NCBI RefSeq assembly: GCF_000762845.2
Contig: NZ_JRMQ02000009.1
Span: 1-64,000 of the forward strand
DNA length: 64,000 nucleotides
Direction: 5' to 3'
DNA from: Helicobacter japonicus
GTDB taxonomy: Bacteria; Campylobacterota; Campylobacteria; Campylobacterales; Helicobacteraceae
In this document: positions 34,763 through 45,807 of the stretch, in pieces
How the letters are laid out: each line of letters opens with the position of its first letter
Position numbering within the stretch: the stretch's first letter is position 1
Program-made: the position numbers and the translations under genes
Notes under the pieces: generated by a model
The model's database searches: none
Told to the model about the DNA's origin: nothing
Seen by the model: only the letters and a program-made list of their open reading frames with translations

Positions 34763-34785
34763 TGTCGGGATAAAATCTCCCGACA
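34763..34785 (-). terminator. Hairpin after nifU
   Basis: TGTCGGGA and TCCCGACA form a perfect 8-bp GC-rich stem with a 7-base loop, 27 bases after the nifU stop. A short U-containing tail (ATTTGT) follows on the minus strand. Likely terminator or attenuator of the nifS-nifU transcript. Confidence 0.5.
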
Positions 34786-34811
34786 TTGAATGCGTTATTT
34801 CGTGTATATCA

Positions 34812-35786
34812 TTAAATAGGGAGCACTCTAATATGAGAATCTAGTCGTTCTTGGAGGATAGATTCTATCGCATAGAGTGTGCCAGTAGCCCCACTTGCAC
34901 AGCCGCTACAAGCACCAAGATAGCGGATATATACATCAATAAATCCATCACTTGTATCCTTAATATCTAAAATCTCCATATCACCCCCGTCCATCATAAG
35001 CATAGGGCGGATATTTTCATCAATGGCTTTGTCAATGGCTTTTACTTTTTGCACCATTGTCATTTCTTTAAAGTTTATGTCCTCGCCTTTATCAGCGACT
35101 TTTTGGACAGATTCTTTATCCATTTCAGCACGCACATCGCGCAAAATATCTTCGAGATAATATTCTCTTTTTTCGTGTCCTCCAGGTTTAACGCAGCTTT
35201 TACAAAATGCTCCTGCTTTTGTGTAGTTTGTGATTTCTTCAACACTTTTTAAATCATTTAATCTAATTACTTCTTTAATGGTAGAAAGGCTTACACGCGC
35301 ACATTCACACACAATAATTTCATCTTCAAAATCTTCCGCATTCTTACCTAGATAAATACCTGCTGCTTTTTTAATCACATCATACGCCATTACAGAGCAG
35401 TGCATTTTTTGTCCGGGCACTGCGGGAGTATCAGGATCATCACGCAAAGCGTGTTCCACATCAAGGTTTGTAATTTTTACAGCTTCTTGCACCTTTTTTC
35501 CAAGACAGAGTTCTACCATCATATCGCTACTTGCAATCGCTGTCCCACAGCCAAAGCTTTTAAATTTCGCATCAATAATTCTATCATCTTTATCCACGAG
35601 CCAATACAATCTCACTGCATCACCGCAAGATTCTGCACCATAATCTGCTACAATAAGCTTTGCTCCTTTTTCATCAGCATCTTTTTGTGTAAGAACTCCT
35701 AAATGTGTAGGATTATCCATTCTTTCACTTACTTTATTTGAATAGGCGTCCCAAAGTGCGCCACCGATTAAATCATTTTTTGCCAT
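34812..35786 (-). CDS. nifU: Fe-S cluster scaffold protein NifU
   Basis: The modular scaffold on which Fe-S clusters are assembled. Domain order: an IscU-like N-terminal domain (1-125; cysteines in ADYGAESCGDAVRLYW, KSFGCGTAIASSDMM and GQKMHCSVMAYD), a BFD-like [2Fe-2S] domain (about 150-200; VCECARVS, AFCKSCVKPGG) and a C-terminal Nfu domain (about 235-324; YLGACSGCASGATGTLYAIE). In Helicobacter NifS/NifU are the general, not nitrogen-fixation, assembly pair. It lies 24 bases after nifS. Confidence 0.96.
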   Translation of the reverse strand: MAKNDLIGGALWDAYSNKVSERMDNPTHLGVLTQKDADEKGAKLIVADYGAESCGDAVRLYWLVDKDDRIIDAKFKSFGCGTAIASSDMMVELCLGKKVQEAVKITNLDVEHALRDDPDTPAVPGQKMHCSVMAYDVIKKAAGIYLGKNAEDFEDEIIVCECARVSLSTIKEVIRLNDLKSVEEITNYTKAGAFCKSCVKPGGHEKREYYLEDILRDVRAEMDKESVQKVADKGEDINFKEMTMVQKVKAIDKAIDENIRPMLMMDGGDMEILDIKDTSDGFIDVYIRYLGACSGCASGATGTLYAIESILQERLDSHIRVLPI

Positions 35787-35810
35787 TTTTTTTCCTTTAT
35801 ATTGTTTGTT

Positions 35811-37016
<1,206 letters not shown>

Positions 37017-37181
37017 TTATGCTTTAAGTTTAATAAAAAGTAAATTTTGTTTTTACCTTTTTAAAAAAACGCTAGATTTTATCATTTTATAATTAATTGA
37101 TGGTGTGCGACAAAGAAAAATATCAATTTGTAAAATGTATAAATATTACATTATGTAATGTTTTTTCAAGTTATTCTTGCT

Positions 37182-38564
37182 CTATTCTGTCATAATGCGT
37201 AAAAGTTCTTGCAGTGAGGATTGAAAATCCCATTTTTCATCTATTTCTTGCTTGAGAAATGCCTCCATAAGAGGACGTTTGTTCATTGCTTCATCAAGTT
37301 CTGAATCTGTCCCTTTTTGATACGCACCTATGCGGATAATAACTTCATTTTCTTTAATGAGTGAATACAATCGTCTAAATTTACGCACAGCCTGTAAATG
37401 TTCAGGAGTTATGATGTCATTAATAAGTCGTGAAGCAGAGTTAAGAATATTGATTGGTGGATATATCCCCATATCAGTCAAATCACGATTAAGCACGATA
37501 TGTCCATCAAGAATAGAGCGACTTTGGTCAGCAATAGGGTCGCTTAAATCATCACCCTCTACGAGCACGGTAAAAAATGCAGTAATTGAACCTACACCAT
37601 CTTCTTTTCCTGCACGTTCCATAAGTTGTGGAAGGAGCGTGAGTGTAGAAGGTGGATATCCTTTACTCGTTGGCGGTTCTCCTAAGGCTAAGCCTATTTC
37701 TCGCTGTGCCATAGCAAAACGCGTAACAGAATCCATAATAAAAAGCACATCATTGCCAAGAGATTTGAAATATTCCGCAATAGCCATTGCACTAAATGCA
37801 CCATATTTGCGCATAAGCGGCGAATCATCGCTTGTGGCTACTACAAGAATAGTGTTTGTCAAGTCATTATTAAGATTCTTATGTATAAATTCTGGGACTT
37901 CTCTTCCACGCTCACCAATGAGAGCAATGACTTTGATTGGTGCATTTGAGCCACGCACGATCATTCCCATAAGAGTAGATTTTCCTACACCAGAACCAGC
38001 AAAAATACCCATTTTTTGCCCTTTACCACAAGTGAGGATTCCATCAATGGATTTTACGCCTACTTCAAAGACTTCATTGATTAATCCTCGTTTAAGTGCG
38101 CTTATAGGTGCGCGCATAAGCGAAGTGCTTGTATCTGTTTCAATCGCACCTTTATTATCAATAGGCTCACCTAGCGGGTTAATAACGCGCCCGAGTATTT
38201 TTTCTCCAACAGGGATTTGCAATCCGTGGTTTAGAATTTCTACCTTATCGCCAGATTTATGTCCCTCGACAAATGAAAAAGGACTAATAAAAAAATGATC
38301 GCCCTCAATTCCTATGACCATACCTAAGTTATGTGAGCAATGTTTTGCCAAATGATTATCATTGTGTATCGTGGATAAATCCTCCTGAAAAGCGCGAAAA
38401 GTGGCATCGTGAGAGGGTATAATCTTTACTATATCGCCTACTGATGGTTTTACACCATTAGCCACTAGTATATTTTGCATTACTTTGACAAGATGTCCAT
38501 AATTTGGTGAGAGATTAATATTGTTTTGAAGTTTTTGTTTTATTTGAGACAATGGCATATACAA
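37182..38564 (-). CDS. fliI: Flagellum-specific ATPase FliI (type III export)
   Basis: The ATPase that powers export of flagellar subunits at the base of the flagellum. Walker A is GIFAGSGVGKSTLMGMIVRG (about 180-199). ALIGERGREVPEF and the Walker B-type VLFIMDSVTRFAMAQREIGL follow, then GEPPTSKGYPPSTLTLLPQL. The length of 460 residues is longer than the usual 435-440 of other groups but normal for Helicobacter. It starts at ATG 38564, or at 38558 two codons later. Divergent from tig across about 65 bases. Confidence 0.95.
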   Translation of the reverse strand: MYMPLSQIKQKLQNNINLSPNYGHLVKVMQNILVANGVKPSVGDIVKIIPSHDATFRAFQEDLSTIHNDNHLAKHCSHNLGMVIGIEGDHFFISPFSFVEGHKSGDKVEILNHGLQIPVGEKILGRVINPLGEPIDNKGAIETDTSTSLMRAPISALKRGLINEVFEVGVKSIDGILTCGKGQKMGIFAGSGVGKSTLMGMIVRGSNAPIKVIALIGERGREVPEFIHKNLNNDLTNTILVVATSDDSPLMRKYGAFSAMAIAEYFKSLGNDVLFIMDSVTRFAMAQREIGLALGEPPTSKGYPPSTLTLLPQLMERAGKEDGVGSITAFFTVLVEGDDLSDPIADQSRSILDGHIVLNRDLTDMGIYPPINILNSASRLINDIITPEHLQAVRKFRRLYSLIKENEVIIRIGAYQKGTDSELDEAMNKRPLMEAFLKQEIDEKWDFQSSLQELLRIMTE

Positions 38565-38601
38565 AACCTACTTTTAAGATTTTTTTGTTAGAATACCAAA
38601 T

Positions 38602-38607
38602 TATACT
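38602..38607 (+). promoter_or_regulatory. Probable -10 element of tig
   Basis: TATACT sits 22 bases upstream of the tig ATG within the short fliI-tig divergent gap. A motif match with plausible spacing. Confidence 0.4.
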
Positions 38608-38629
38608 TTTTTTATCATTAAGGAAGCCT

Positions 38630-39988
38630 ATGAATTTCACAACAAAACGCATAAACAATGCTAATGCCACCATTAATGGCAACATCGCATTACAAACACT
38701 TGAAGAGAAATTTGATAAAGTAATCAAAAAGATTGCCAAGAGTGTAAAGATTGATGGTTTTAGAAAGGGTAAAGTTCCAGCTCAAGTGATTAAGACACGT
38801 TACAAAGAGCAGGTTGAGCAAGATGCACAGCAAGAAGCGATACAAGATTTATTAGAATCTGCGCTTAAAGAGCTTGGAGTTGCGCCAAATGAGCTTATTG
38901 GCAATCCTGTGATTGCAAAATTTGACAAGCAAGATGATAAGATTGAGCTTGAAATCAAGATAGGTATCACGCCTTCATTTGATATTGAAAAAATTGAAGA
39001 ATATGTGCCAGAAGTGAAGCTTAAAGCGGTTACAAAAGCACAGATTGATGAGCGCATACAAGAGATTGCTGCAAATCGCGCGCCATTAAGTGAAATAGCA
39101 GAAGATAGGGCATTGCAAAAAGATGATACTGCAAATATTGATTTTGAGGGATTTGTCGATGATAAGGCATTTGAGGGGGGTAAGGGGGAAAACTTTAATC
39201 TTCTTATTGGCTCAAATCAATTTATTCCGGGCTTTGAAGATGCACTTGTTGGTATGAAAAAGGGAGAAAAAAGAAGAATCAAGGTAACTTTCCCTGAAAA
39301 TTATCAAGCTTCACATTTGGCAGGTAAAGAAGCATATTTTGATGTGAGTTTGCATAAGATTTTGCAAAAAGATACACCAAAAATTGATGATAACTTTGCA
39401 AAAAGCGTAGCAGGAGAAGAAGCTACTCTCTCTACACTTAAAGATATGGTAAAAGAACAGCTTGAGATGGAGCAAAAAAATAATCTTTATCGTGATGAGC
39501 TTAAAAATAAGCTTGTAGAGACACTTCTTAAAAATGTGCGCTTTGATTTGCCTGAATTGATTGTTGAACAAGAAATGGATATTTTGTTTAGAAATGCACT
39601 TTCTAAGGTTGCACCTGAAGAATTTGAAAAGCTTAAAGGGAATCAAGATGAAGCAAAAAAACAACGCGAGTTGCAACGTGATGAAGCACAAAAAAGTGTG
39701 CAAATTACTTTTATTATGGACGCTTTGGCAAAGAAATATAATATTGTGATTAATGATAATGAGGTGATGCAAACAATTTATTATGAGGCAATGATGATGG
39801 GACAAGATCCGCGTTCGACTTTGGATTATTATCAAAACAATAATCTTCTTCCTGCCATTAAAATGACAATGATTGAAGATAGAGTTTTGCATTATTTGCT
39901 TGACAAAAAGTTTGAATCTTCTAAAAAGCCTAAGCAGGAGAAGGATTCAAAGCCTAAGATAACAAAAGAGGAAGGTGTAAATGAGTAG
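38630..39988 (+). CDS. tig: Trigger factor (ribosome-associated chaperone, prolyl isomerase)
   Basis: Binds nascent chains at the ribosome exit. The start is set at ATG 38630 ([15 protein letters not shown]) after TTAAGGAAGCCT, giving 452 residues, as in other trigger factors. The ribosome-binding signature appears as [20 protein letters not shown] (G-F-R-K-G-K-x-P). An FKBP-type domain follows ([40 protein letters not shown]), then the helical C-terminal arms. Overlaps clpP by eight bases, as in H. pylori. Confidence 0.96.
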   Translation: MNFTTKRINNANATINGNIALQTLEEKFDKVIKKIAKSVKIDGFRKGKVPAQVIKTRYKEQVEQDAQQEAIQDLLESALKELGVAPNELIGNPVIAKFDKQDDKIELEIKIGITPSFDIEKIEEYVPEVKLKAVTKAQIDERIQEIAANRAPLSEIAEDRALQKDDTANIDFEGFVDDKAFEGGKGENFNLLIGSNQFIPGFEDALVGMKKGEKRRIKVTFPENYQASHLAGKEAYFDVSLHKILQKDTPKIDDNFAKSVAGEEATLSTLKDMVKEQLEMEQKNNLYRDELKNKLVETLLKNVRFDLPELIVEQEMDILFRNALSKVAPEEFEKLKGNQDEAKKQRELQRDEAQKSVQITFIMDALAKKYNIVINDNEVMQTIYYEAMMMGQDPRSTLDYYQNNNLLPAIKMTMIEDRVLHYLLDKKFESSKKPKQEKDSKPKITKEEGVNE

Positions 39989-40571
39989 CTATATCCCTTA
40001 TGTGATTGAACGCACAGGTCGTGGTGAGAGAAGTTATGACATTTATTCAAGACTTTTAAAAGATCGTATTATCTTACTAAGTGGCGAAATTAACGACCAT
40101 ATAGCTTCTTCAATCGTAGCACAACTTCTTTTTTTAGAGGCAGAAGATCCTGAAAAAGACATTAATTTTTATATTAATTCTCCCGGTGGTGTGATTACAA
40201 GTGCTTTTAGTATTTATGATACGATGAATTACATCAGCCCCGATATTAGCACTATTTGTATTGGGCAGGCTGCTTCCGCAGGAGCGTTTTTATTAAGTTC
40301 TGGCACAAAGGGAAAGCGATTCTCTCTTCCTAATTCGCGTATTATGATTCATCAGCCACTTGGTGGAGCACAAGGACAAGCTACAGATATTGAGATTCAA
40401 GCAAAGGAAATTTTGCGTTTGAAAAAAACACTTAATGAAATTATGGCAAAAAACACTGGGCAGAGCGTGAAAAAGATAAGTTTTGATACTGAGAGAGATT
40501 TTTTTATGAGTGGAGAGGAAGCCAAGGTGTATGGATTAATTGATAAGATTCTCATTAAAAGTGAGAAGTAG
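39981..40571 (+). CDS. clpP: ATP-dependent Clp protease, proteolytic subunit
   Basis: The serine peptidase that forms the degradation chamber with ClpX/ClpA. The catalytic serine lies in [20 protein letters not shown] and the histidine in [20 protein letters not shown]. The length of 196 residues and the N-terminal [20 protein letters not shown] are typical. It overlaps the end of tig and lies in the conserved tig-clpP-(extra gene)-def run. Confidence 0.97.
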   Translation: MSSYIPYVIERTGRGERSYDIYSRLLKDRIILLSGEINDHIASSIVAQLLFLEAEDPEKDINFYINSPGGVITSAFSIYDTMNYISPDISTICIGQAASAGAFLLSSGTKGKRFSLPNSRIMIHQPLGGAQGQATDIEIQAKEILRLKKTLNEIMAKNTGQSVKKISFDTERDFFMSGEEAKVYGLIDKILIKSEK

Positions 40572-40595
40572 CATAACTGCTATTAGAGGTGTAGT

Positions 40596-41774
40596 ATGGA
40601 CTTAGATGATTTAAACTTAGATGATATTGGAAATAACGATTTTTTTGGAAATCTTGATGAAGCGGGCTTAGAAGAAGGGAAAAGGAATAAAAAAACCCAA
40701 AAAGTAACTCCTACTCTAGGAGCATCGGAAGCAGCCCAAAAACTCAACTCTATCTCTAAGCAAACACTTCAGGCTCTTGAAAAAGATGCTATTTTGCCTT
40801 TGCCTGAAAACTTTGAAGCATATTTTGAAAAAACACTTTCTCAAGAGGAAGATGAGAGAGTGCGTGAAAAAATTAAGGCAATTGTCGAGAGTGCTAATCA
40901 CGATTCACGACTTATTGCGCTTGAAAAAGTTTTTAACGATAATTTTGCAACACTAAAAACTATTCTTGAGCATTTATTGACGCTTTGCAAACGTATGTCT
41001 GCAATGGAGCGCAATACTGATAAGCGTTTGCTTGAGATTGCGAGTATTACGAATCCACTAGGAGCACAAAATGCAATTAAAGTGCTTGTGAATGAAATGA
41101 AAGGATTCCATAAGGATTTTGTTGTGCAAGCTGACCTCATATCACGGGCTTATCGTAATATGTATGCTCAATCTTCCACCATTAAGTCTGGGGCAATATA
41201 TGATTCAAAGCTTGGTATTTATACGCATTCATTTTTGACTCACGCCCTTGATCTTGAGTGTGAAAATGGTAAAGATTTTCCTAGGCATTGCGCAGTAGTT
41301 GTTTTTGCCCCATCTAAAGAGCTTGCATCACAGATTAATGAGCAAAGTAAGCTTATAACAATTTTTAAAAGTATTGCTCGAATTGTTTCAAAAAATATTG
41401 GCACAAAGGATATTGTTTCATATCTTGGTAGTGGATATTTTGGTATGTTGCTTAAAAATGTGCAACCTGATGCGGCAATTACCCTATGCCAAGAGGTAAT
41501 ACAAAAATGCAAAGTAACCAATCTTTTTATTGATGATGTAGAGTTGCATTTGTGTATTGTTATGGGTGGTGTTGTTCTTGATGTGAATAAGACACCAGAG
41601 ATGACTTTAAAAGAAGCAAAAGAGCAGCTAGAACTTGCTCAAAAGGAAGGAGTACCGCTTAAATTTGCTCAAGGGCAAGCAGGTAACACACATTCAAGTG
41701 ATGATAGTGAAGAAGATAGTTTTGAATTACCCGGAGATGGTTTTGATGATCTTGCCGATTTTGACTTATCCTAA
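40596..41774 (+). CDS. Degenerate GGDEF-type regulatory protein (392 aa)
   Basis: The N-terminus is acidic and low in complexity ([20 protein letters not shown]). A helical region follows (60-190), then a domain starting [20 protein letters not shown] (about 203-222). That resembles the 'D-LTGLxNRxxL' start of a GGDEF domain. The catalytic GGDEF is replaced by [11 protein letters not shown] (about 281-291), so diguanylate cyclase activity is not expected. It may bind cyclic-di-GMP or a protein partner. It sits between clpP and def, which are adjacent in H. pylori, and overlaps def by 29 bases. Confidence 0.65.
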   Translation: MDLDDLNLDDIGNNDFFGNLDEAGLEEGKRNKKTQKVTPTLGASEAAQKLNSISKQTLQALEKDAILPLPENFEAYFEKTLSQEEDERVREKIKAIVESANHDSRLIALEKVFNDNFATLKTILEHLLTLCKRMSAMERNTDKRLLEIASITNPLGAQNAIKVLVNEMKGFHKDFVVQADLISRAYRNMYAQSSTIKSGAIYDSKLGIYTHSFLTHALDLECENGKDFPRHCAVVVFAPSKELASQINEQSKLITIFKSIARIVSKNIGTKDIVSYLGSGYFGMLLKNVQPDAAITLCQEVIQKCKVTNLFIDDVELHLCIVMGGVVLDVNKTPEMTLKEAKEQLELAQKEGVPLKFAQGQAGNTHSSDDSEEDSFELPGDGFDDLADFDLS

Positions 41775-42264
41775 TCCCAAGCTTAGACAAAAATCCACTC
41801 CAGTAGAGCATTTTGATGATAATTTACACAATTTGCTTGATTCTATGTATGAGACGATGATGGAACGTGGAGGAGTAGGTTTAGCAGCTATTCAAGTGGG
41901 AGAATCAAAAAGGATTCTCATCATTAATATCCCACGCCCAGAGGACAATATCCAACATAAAGAAGATTTGCTTGAAATCATTAATCCTACATTTTTGACA
42001 CAAGAAGAAAGTATTGATTGGGAGGAAGGTTGCCTTTCTGTGCCAAATTTTTATGAAAGCATAAAAAGGTTTAATAAAGTTTCTATTGCTTACAAAGATC
42101 GTTATGGGAATGATAAGATTCTACAAGCAGAAGGTTTTTTAGCAGTGGCAATTCAACACGAGATAGATCATCTAAATGGTGTGCTTTTTGTCGATAAGCT
42201 TCCTATTTTAAGGCGTAAAAAATTTGAAAAAGAACTCAAAAAGCTTAGAAATACAAAAGATTAA
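41746..42264 (+). CDS. def: Peptide deformylase
   Basis: A metal enzyme that removes the formyl group from nascent proteins. The start is set at ATG 41746 ([15 protein letters not shown]), nine bases after GGAG and still inside the previous gene. All three motifs are present: [10 protein letters not shown] (about 43-52), EEGCLSVP (about 95-102) and QHEIDHLNG (about 136-144) with metal ligands Cys, His, His. The length of 172 residues is normal. Confidence 0.96.
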   Translation: MILPILTYPNPKLRQKSTPVEHFDDNLHNLLDSMYETMMERGGVGLAAIQVGESKRILIINIPRPEDNIQHKEDLLEIINPTFLTQEESIDWEEGCLSVPNFYESIKRFNKVSIAYKDRYGNDKILQAEGFLAVAIQHEIDHLNGVLFVDKLPILRRKKFEKELKKLRNTKD

Positions 42265-42273
42265 AGTTTTTAT

Positions 42274-43815
42274 ATGACGCATACAATTTTTACTGCTACA
42301 AGCTTTGGCACAAGTGCAAAGATTATTGAGGTGGAAGCAGCTTTTACAAAAGGTATGCCACAATTTAATATTACGGGTTTAGCCCATAGCTCTATTTTAG
42401 AATCTAAGCAACGCGTTTTATCAGCTCTTGCAAATAGTGATATTACTCTTCCACCGCTTAAGGTCAATATCAATCTCTCTCCTTCGGATTTGCCTAAAAG
42501 TGGCGGACATTTTGATTTGCCTATCGCTCTTGCTTTACAAAAAAATACGCAAGATGATGGACAATGGTTTGCCTTTGGAGAACTTGGGCTTGATGGGAGT
42601 ATTAAATATCTTGATTCTATTTATCCGCTTTTGCTTGATATCGCGCTTTTATATCCTCAAGCAAAGGTTTTTGTTCCTTTAGGTGCAAAAGATTTATTAA
42701 GTCTTATTCCTAATGTGTGTTTTTATTTTGTATCACATTTAAAAGAAGCTATTGATATTTTAAATAATCCATTATTAGATTCTCATATTTCTACAATTTC
42801 TCAAGATTTAGAATCTAACTCACAAACACTTGGTTTTAAAAGTATAGAAATTGCTGGAGAGCAATATTTTTATGATGATAATTTTATGCAAGATTTTGCA
42901 GAAGTCAAAGGACAGCATATTGCTAAACGCGCTGCACTTATAGCTGCTGCAGGATTCCATAATTTTATGATGGAAGGCTCACCTGGTTGTGGCAAAAGTA
43001 TGATTGCAAAGCGACTTTTGTATATTTTACCTCCAAGCTCTTTGCAGGAAATGATAGAAAATGTCAAGCATCAATCACTGAATAAACAAAGTGTGGCTTA
43101 TACACCACTTCGACCATTTCGGAATCCTCACCAAAGTGCGAGTAAGTCAAGCATTTTGGGCTCCGCTACACAATTTGAAGCAAAGCCCGGTGAAATTGCC
43201 TTAGCGCATAATGGCATTTTATTTTTTGATGAACTCCCACACTTTAAGAAAGATATTTTAGAATCTTTGCGTGAGCCATTGGAGAACAATAAGCTTGTTG
43301 TATCACGTGTGCATTCTAAACTTGAATATGATACAAGTTTTTTATTTGTTGCTGCCCTCAATCCTTGCCCTTGTGGGAATCTACTTAGTAAAAGCAAAGA
43401 GTGTCGTTGCCAAGAACGCGAGATTAATGCATATCGCACACGGATTTCTGAACCACTCCTTGATAGAATCGACCTTTTTGTGCAGATGAGTGAATATGAA
43501 GAAGATGCTCTTTTATCGCCTATAAATCTAGATTCTGCTCATATGCAAAAAATGGTTTTTGATGCTTTTGCCTTACAGAAATCACGAGGACAAACAATCT
43601 TTAATGGTAAGCTTGATGAGCGGGAAATTGCTTTGTTTTGTATGCTCAATGATGAATGTGAAGCATTATTACAACAAGCAAGTGAGCGTTTTTCACTCTC
43701 TTATCGCGCACAGAACAAAGTCAAAAAGGTAGCGCGCACAATTGCAGATTTGGCAAATGAGACACATATTCAGAAACCGCATATTCTTGAGGCACTAAGC
43801 TATCGTAGAATCTAG
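42274..43815 (+). CDS. comM: ComM/YifB-family Mg-chelatase-like AAA+ ATPase
   Basis: An AAA+ helicase-type ATPase. In naturally competent bacteria ComM drives branch migration during recombination of incoming DNA. An N-terminal ChlI-like domain (FNITGLAHSSILESKQRVLS; VNINLSPSDLPKSGGHFDLP) is followed by Walker A MMEGSPGCGKSMIAKRLLYI (about 225-244), LFFDELPHFKKDILESLREP (Walker B) and LNPCPCGNLLSKSKECRCQE (Cys-rich insert). The C-terminal Mg_chelatase_C part ends HILEALSYR. The length of 513 residues is normal. The ribosome site is poor. Confidence 0.92.
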   Translation: MTHTIFTATSFGTSAKIIEVEAAFTKGMPQFNITGLAHSSILESKQRVLSALANSDITLPPLKVNINLSPSDLPKSGGHFDLPIALALQKNTQDDGQWFAFGELGLDGSIKYLDSIYPLLLDIALLYPQAKVFVPLGAKDLLSLIPNVCFYFVSHLKEAIDILNNPLLDSHISTISQDLESNSQTLGFKSIEIAGEQYFYDDNFMQDFAEVKGQHIAKRAALIAAAGFHNFMMEGSPGCGKSMIAKRLLYILPPSSLQEMIENVKHQSLNKQSVAYTPLRPFRNPHQSASKSSILGSATQFEAKPGEIALAHNGILFFDELPHFKKDILESLREPLENNKLVVSRVHSKLEYDTSFLFVAALNPCPCGNLLSKSKECRCQEREINAYRTRISEPLLDRIDLFVQMSEYEEDALLSPINLDSAHMQKMVFDAFALQKSRGQTIFNGKLDEREIALFCMLNDECEALLQQASERFSLSYRAQNKVKKVARTIADLANETHIQKPHILEALSYRRI

Positions 43816-43832
43816 CCCAAAAAGGAGAAAAT

Positions 43833-44111
43833 ATGTATGAAGAATCCGCACACAACATTCATAAAAGACTACAGCGCATTATAGGACAACTCAATGGTAT
43901 TGATAAAATGATAAGTGAAAATGCGAATTGCACAGATGTGCTTATTCAGATTAATGCTGCTAAAAGTGCTTTGCACAAAATAGGGCAAATTGTGCTTGAA
44001 GGACATATTAATCATTGTGTGCGTGATAGCATACAAGATGAAACAAATGATATTAACAAAACTTTAGGCGAGCTCGCTCAAGCGATTGAACATTTCTCTC
44101 GCTTAAGCTAA
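43833..44111 (+). CDS. CsoR/FrmR-family metal-sensing repressor (92 aa)
   Basis: An all-helical DNA-binding repressor. The N-terminal helix HNIHKRLQRIIGQLNGIDKM and the NCTDVLIQINAAKSALHKIG core define the family. Ligand positions are Cys33, His58 and Cys62 (25 and 4 residues apart), the C-H-C spacing of copper-sensing CsoR and not the nickel set of RcnR or the Glu/Ser variants of FrmR. A copper-responsive role is therefore inferred. Good AAAAGGAGAAAAT site, 17 bases after comM. The target gene is not adjacent. Confidence 0.8.
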   Translation: MYEESAHNIHKRLQRIIGQLNGIDKMISENANCTDVLIQINAAKSALHKIGQIVLEGHINHCVRDSIQDETNDINKTLGELAQAIEHFSRLS

Positions 44112-44113
44112 AC

Positions 44114-45781
44114 TTAAACAACTTCAAGCCATTTGGGGAGATAGGTATTGAATTTATCTTGTATAAGCGTGTGCGTTGCTATATCTCCTTTTAGTGCTAT
44201 GCGTCCTATTTCGTGTGTTTTGGCAAGTGTGCTTAGAGCAGATGAGAGTATCTCGCACATTGAGCTTGTCGCACCATAGGCTACACCTTGTAAATGCAAA
44301 CCACCAAGTAAATAACACAATGGCAAACGTAATGATTTTTCAATATCAATTTGGCAAGTTTGTGTGCCATTAATCTTCATATCAAGTCGGCTAATATGCG
44401 GAAAAAGATAATCTTGCGCGTGTCGTAATACATCTAAGGCACTCATATTTTTGCCAAACATTTGTGCGATAAGAGGCAGAATATCACTTATATTATTTGA
44501 TATTACACTTTGATTTTCTTGTTGTATTGTAAGGTCTGTGAGATTCTCATTTGCACGCCATTTGGTATAGTTTTCTACAAGTCTTGCCCCAAGCTTATTT
44601 TTACCGCTAAGAAGTGATAAAAGTGTAGGAAGATGTGCTTGAAAATTGCAAGTAAGGAGATTCTGTGGTGATTGCGAAGAAGTAGATTCTATATAAATCA
44701 TTGTTGGCATATCACTTTGCAACACAAGGCATAATGTATCTGCTTGTATCTTGTCATCAAGGTTATGCACAAAGGGAAGCGGTGAGAGAGATTGCACTCC
44801 TTTGATATAAGCATTTTCATTATTAAGAGGCTCTTCAATGCAGCCAAAACTATCCCAAAAATCTGGCTCACTGCAGCCTATACAGCCGTGTCCTGCACGC
44901 ACAGGCCAACTTGTTTTAGCATTAAATTTAGTTTTAGGGCAATTATTTGAGACATAAGGACCTTTGCAGCCAATCTTATAAAGACAATATCCATCTTGTA
45001 AATGTGGGTCATCAAAGCTTTGCACAAAATCACCAGATTCAAATTTTGCCTTTCTCTCACATAAATCGTGAAGATTTTTTCCGTAGCTCCAAATGGGGCG
45101 ATTGAGATTATCAATCTCGGGTAATTCTTGTAAAAGAATATAATACATTAAAGAACCTATAATATTTGCTTCGCTTGGCGGACAACCCGGGATATTAACA
45201 ACCCTTTGTTTAAGGAAAGTATCTATACCTACAGAATGCGTAGGATTAGGCAAAGCTGCTTGCACTCCGCCAAAGCTACTACAAGTGCCAACAGCAAAAA
45301 TTGCCTGTGCGTGTTTGGCTACTTCTTTTGTTTCTTCTTCTCCATTTATGCTATCAGCTCCTGAAGTTAAAAAATACGCATTTTCATCAAGAGATACACC
45401 ACCCTCAATAACAAGGATAAATTCTTTATCAAGTGTATTATGGAGTGATGTCTTTGCTTCAAATCCTACTGCACCCATAATAGTTTCGTGATAATCCAAA
45501 GAAATGTATTCAAGAATGAGCGATTCCACACCGGGTTTATCAAGGCGTAAAAAACTACTACTGCAACCTGTGCATTCTGCCATATGTAGCCAAACAAGAT
45601 GTGTAGGTGGTTTGAGTGAGAGAATACGTGCGCATAATTCTACACCTTCTTTGGGTATGCCTATAAGCATACAAATTTGACTTAACCATTCATTATCTAC
45701 ACTGCATCGAGGGGTAGTATAGGTGGATTCTATCTTTTGAAGATGTTGCGTTAGTCGCTCAAGTATCTGGGCTTTATCCAT
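44114..45781 (-). CDS. hydE: HydE-like [NiFe]-hydrogenase small-subunit-related protein (555 aa)
   Basis: The first about 330 residues follow the hydrogenase small-subunit pattern, with cluster cysteines in MAECTGCSSSF, AVGTCSSFGG, NIPGCPPSE, then LHDLC, YKIGCKGPYVSNNCP and GHGCIGCSEPDFWDSFG. There is no twin-arginine signal. The remaining about 220 residues form an extra domain, as in H. pylori HydE (HP0635), a protein needed for hydrogenase activity. In H. pylori it ends the hydABCDE operon. Here no other hydrogenase gene is visible. It converges with the CsoR-like gene, two bases apart. Confidence 0.8.
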   Translation of the reverse strand: MDKAQILERLTQHLQKIESTYTTPRCSVDNEWLSQICMLIGIPKEGVELCARILSLKPPTHLVWLHMAECTGCSSSFLRLDKPGVESLILEYISLDYHETIMGAVGFEAKTSLHNTLDKEFILVIEGGVSLDENAYFLTSGADSINGEEETKEVAKHAQAIFAVGTCSSFGGVQAALPNPTHSVGIDTFLKQRVVNIPGCPPSEANIIGSLMYYILLQELPEIDNLNRPIWSYGKNLHDLCERKAKFESGDFVQSFDDPHLQDGYCLYKIGCKGPYVSNNCPKTKFNAKTSWPVRAGHGCIGCSEPDFWDSFGCIEEPLNNENAYIKGVQSLSPLPFVHNLDDKIQADTLCLVLQSDMPTMIYIESTSSQSPQNLLTCNFQAHLPTLLSLLSGKNKLGARLVENYTKWRANENLTDLTIQQENQSVISNNISDILPLIAQMFGKNMSALDVLRHAQDYLFPHISRLDMKINGTQTCQIDIEKSLRLPLCYLLGGLHLQGVAYGATSSMCEILSSALSTLAKTHEIGRIALKGDIATHTLIQDKFNTYLPKWLEVV

Positions 45782-45807
45782 TGTTTTAAGCTCCCTATAT
45801 TGAAATA

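Noticed and set aside
37146-37163. ATTACAT/ATGTAAT inverted repeat as fliI terminator
   Set aside because: The T run lies on the wrong side for minus-strand transcription and the stem is short and AT-only.
37330-38298. Long plus-strand open frame (322 codons) inside fliI
   Set aside because: It is antisense to a fully conserved fliI, has no ribosome site, and its protein is Ser/Arg/Ile-rich in the way of codon-shadow frames.
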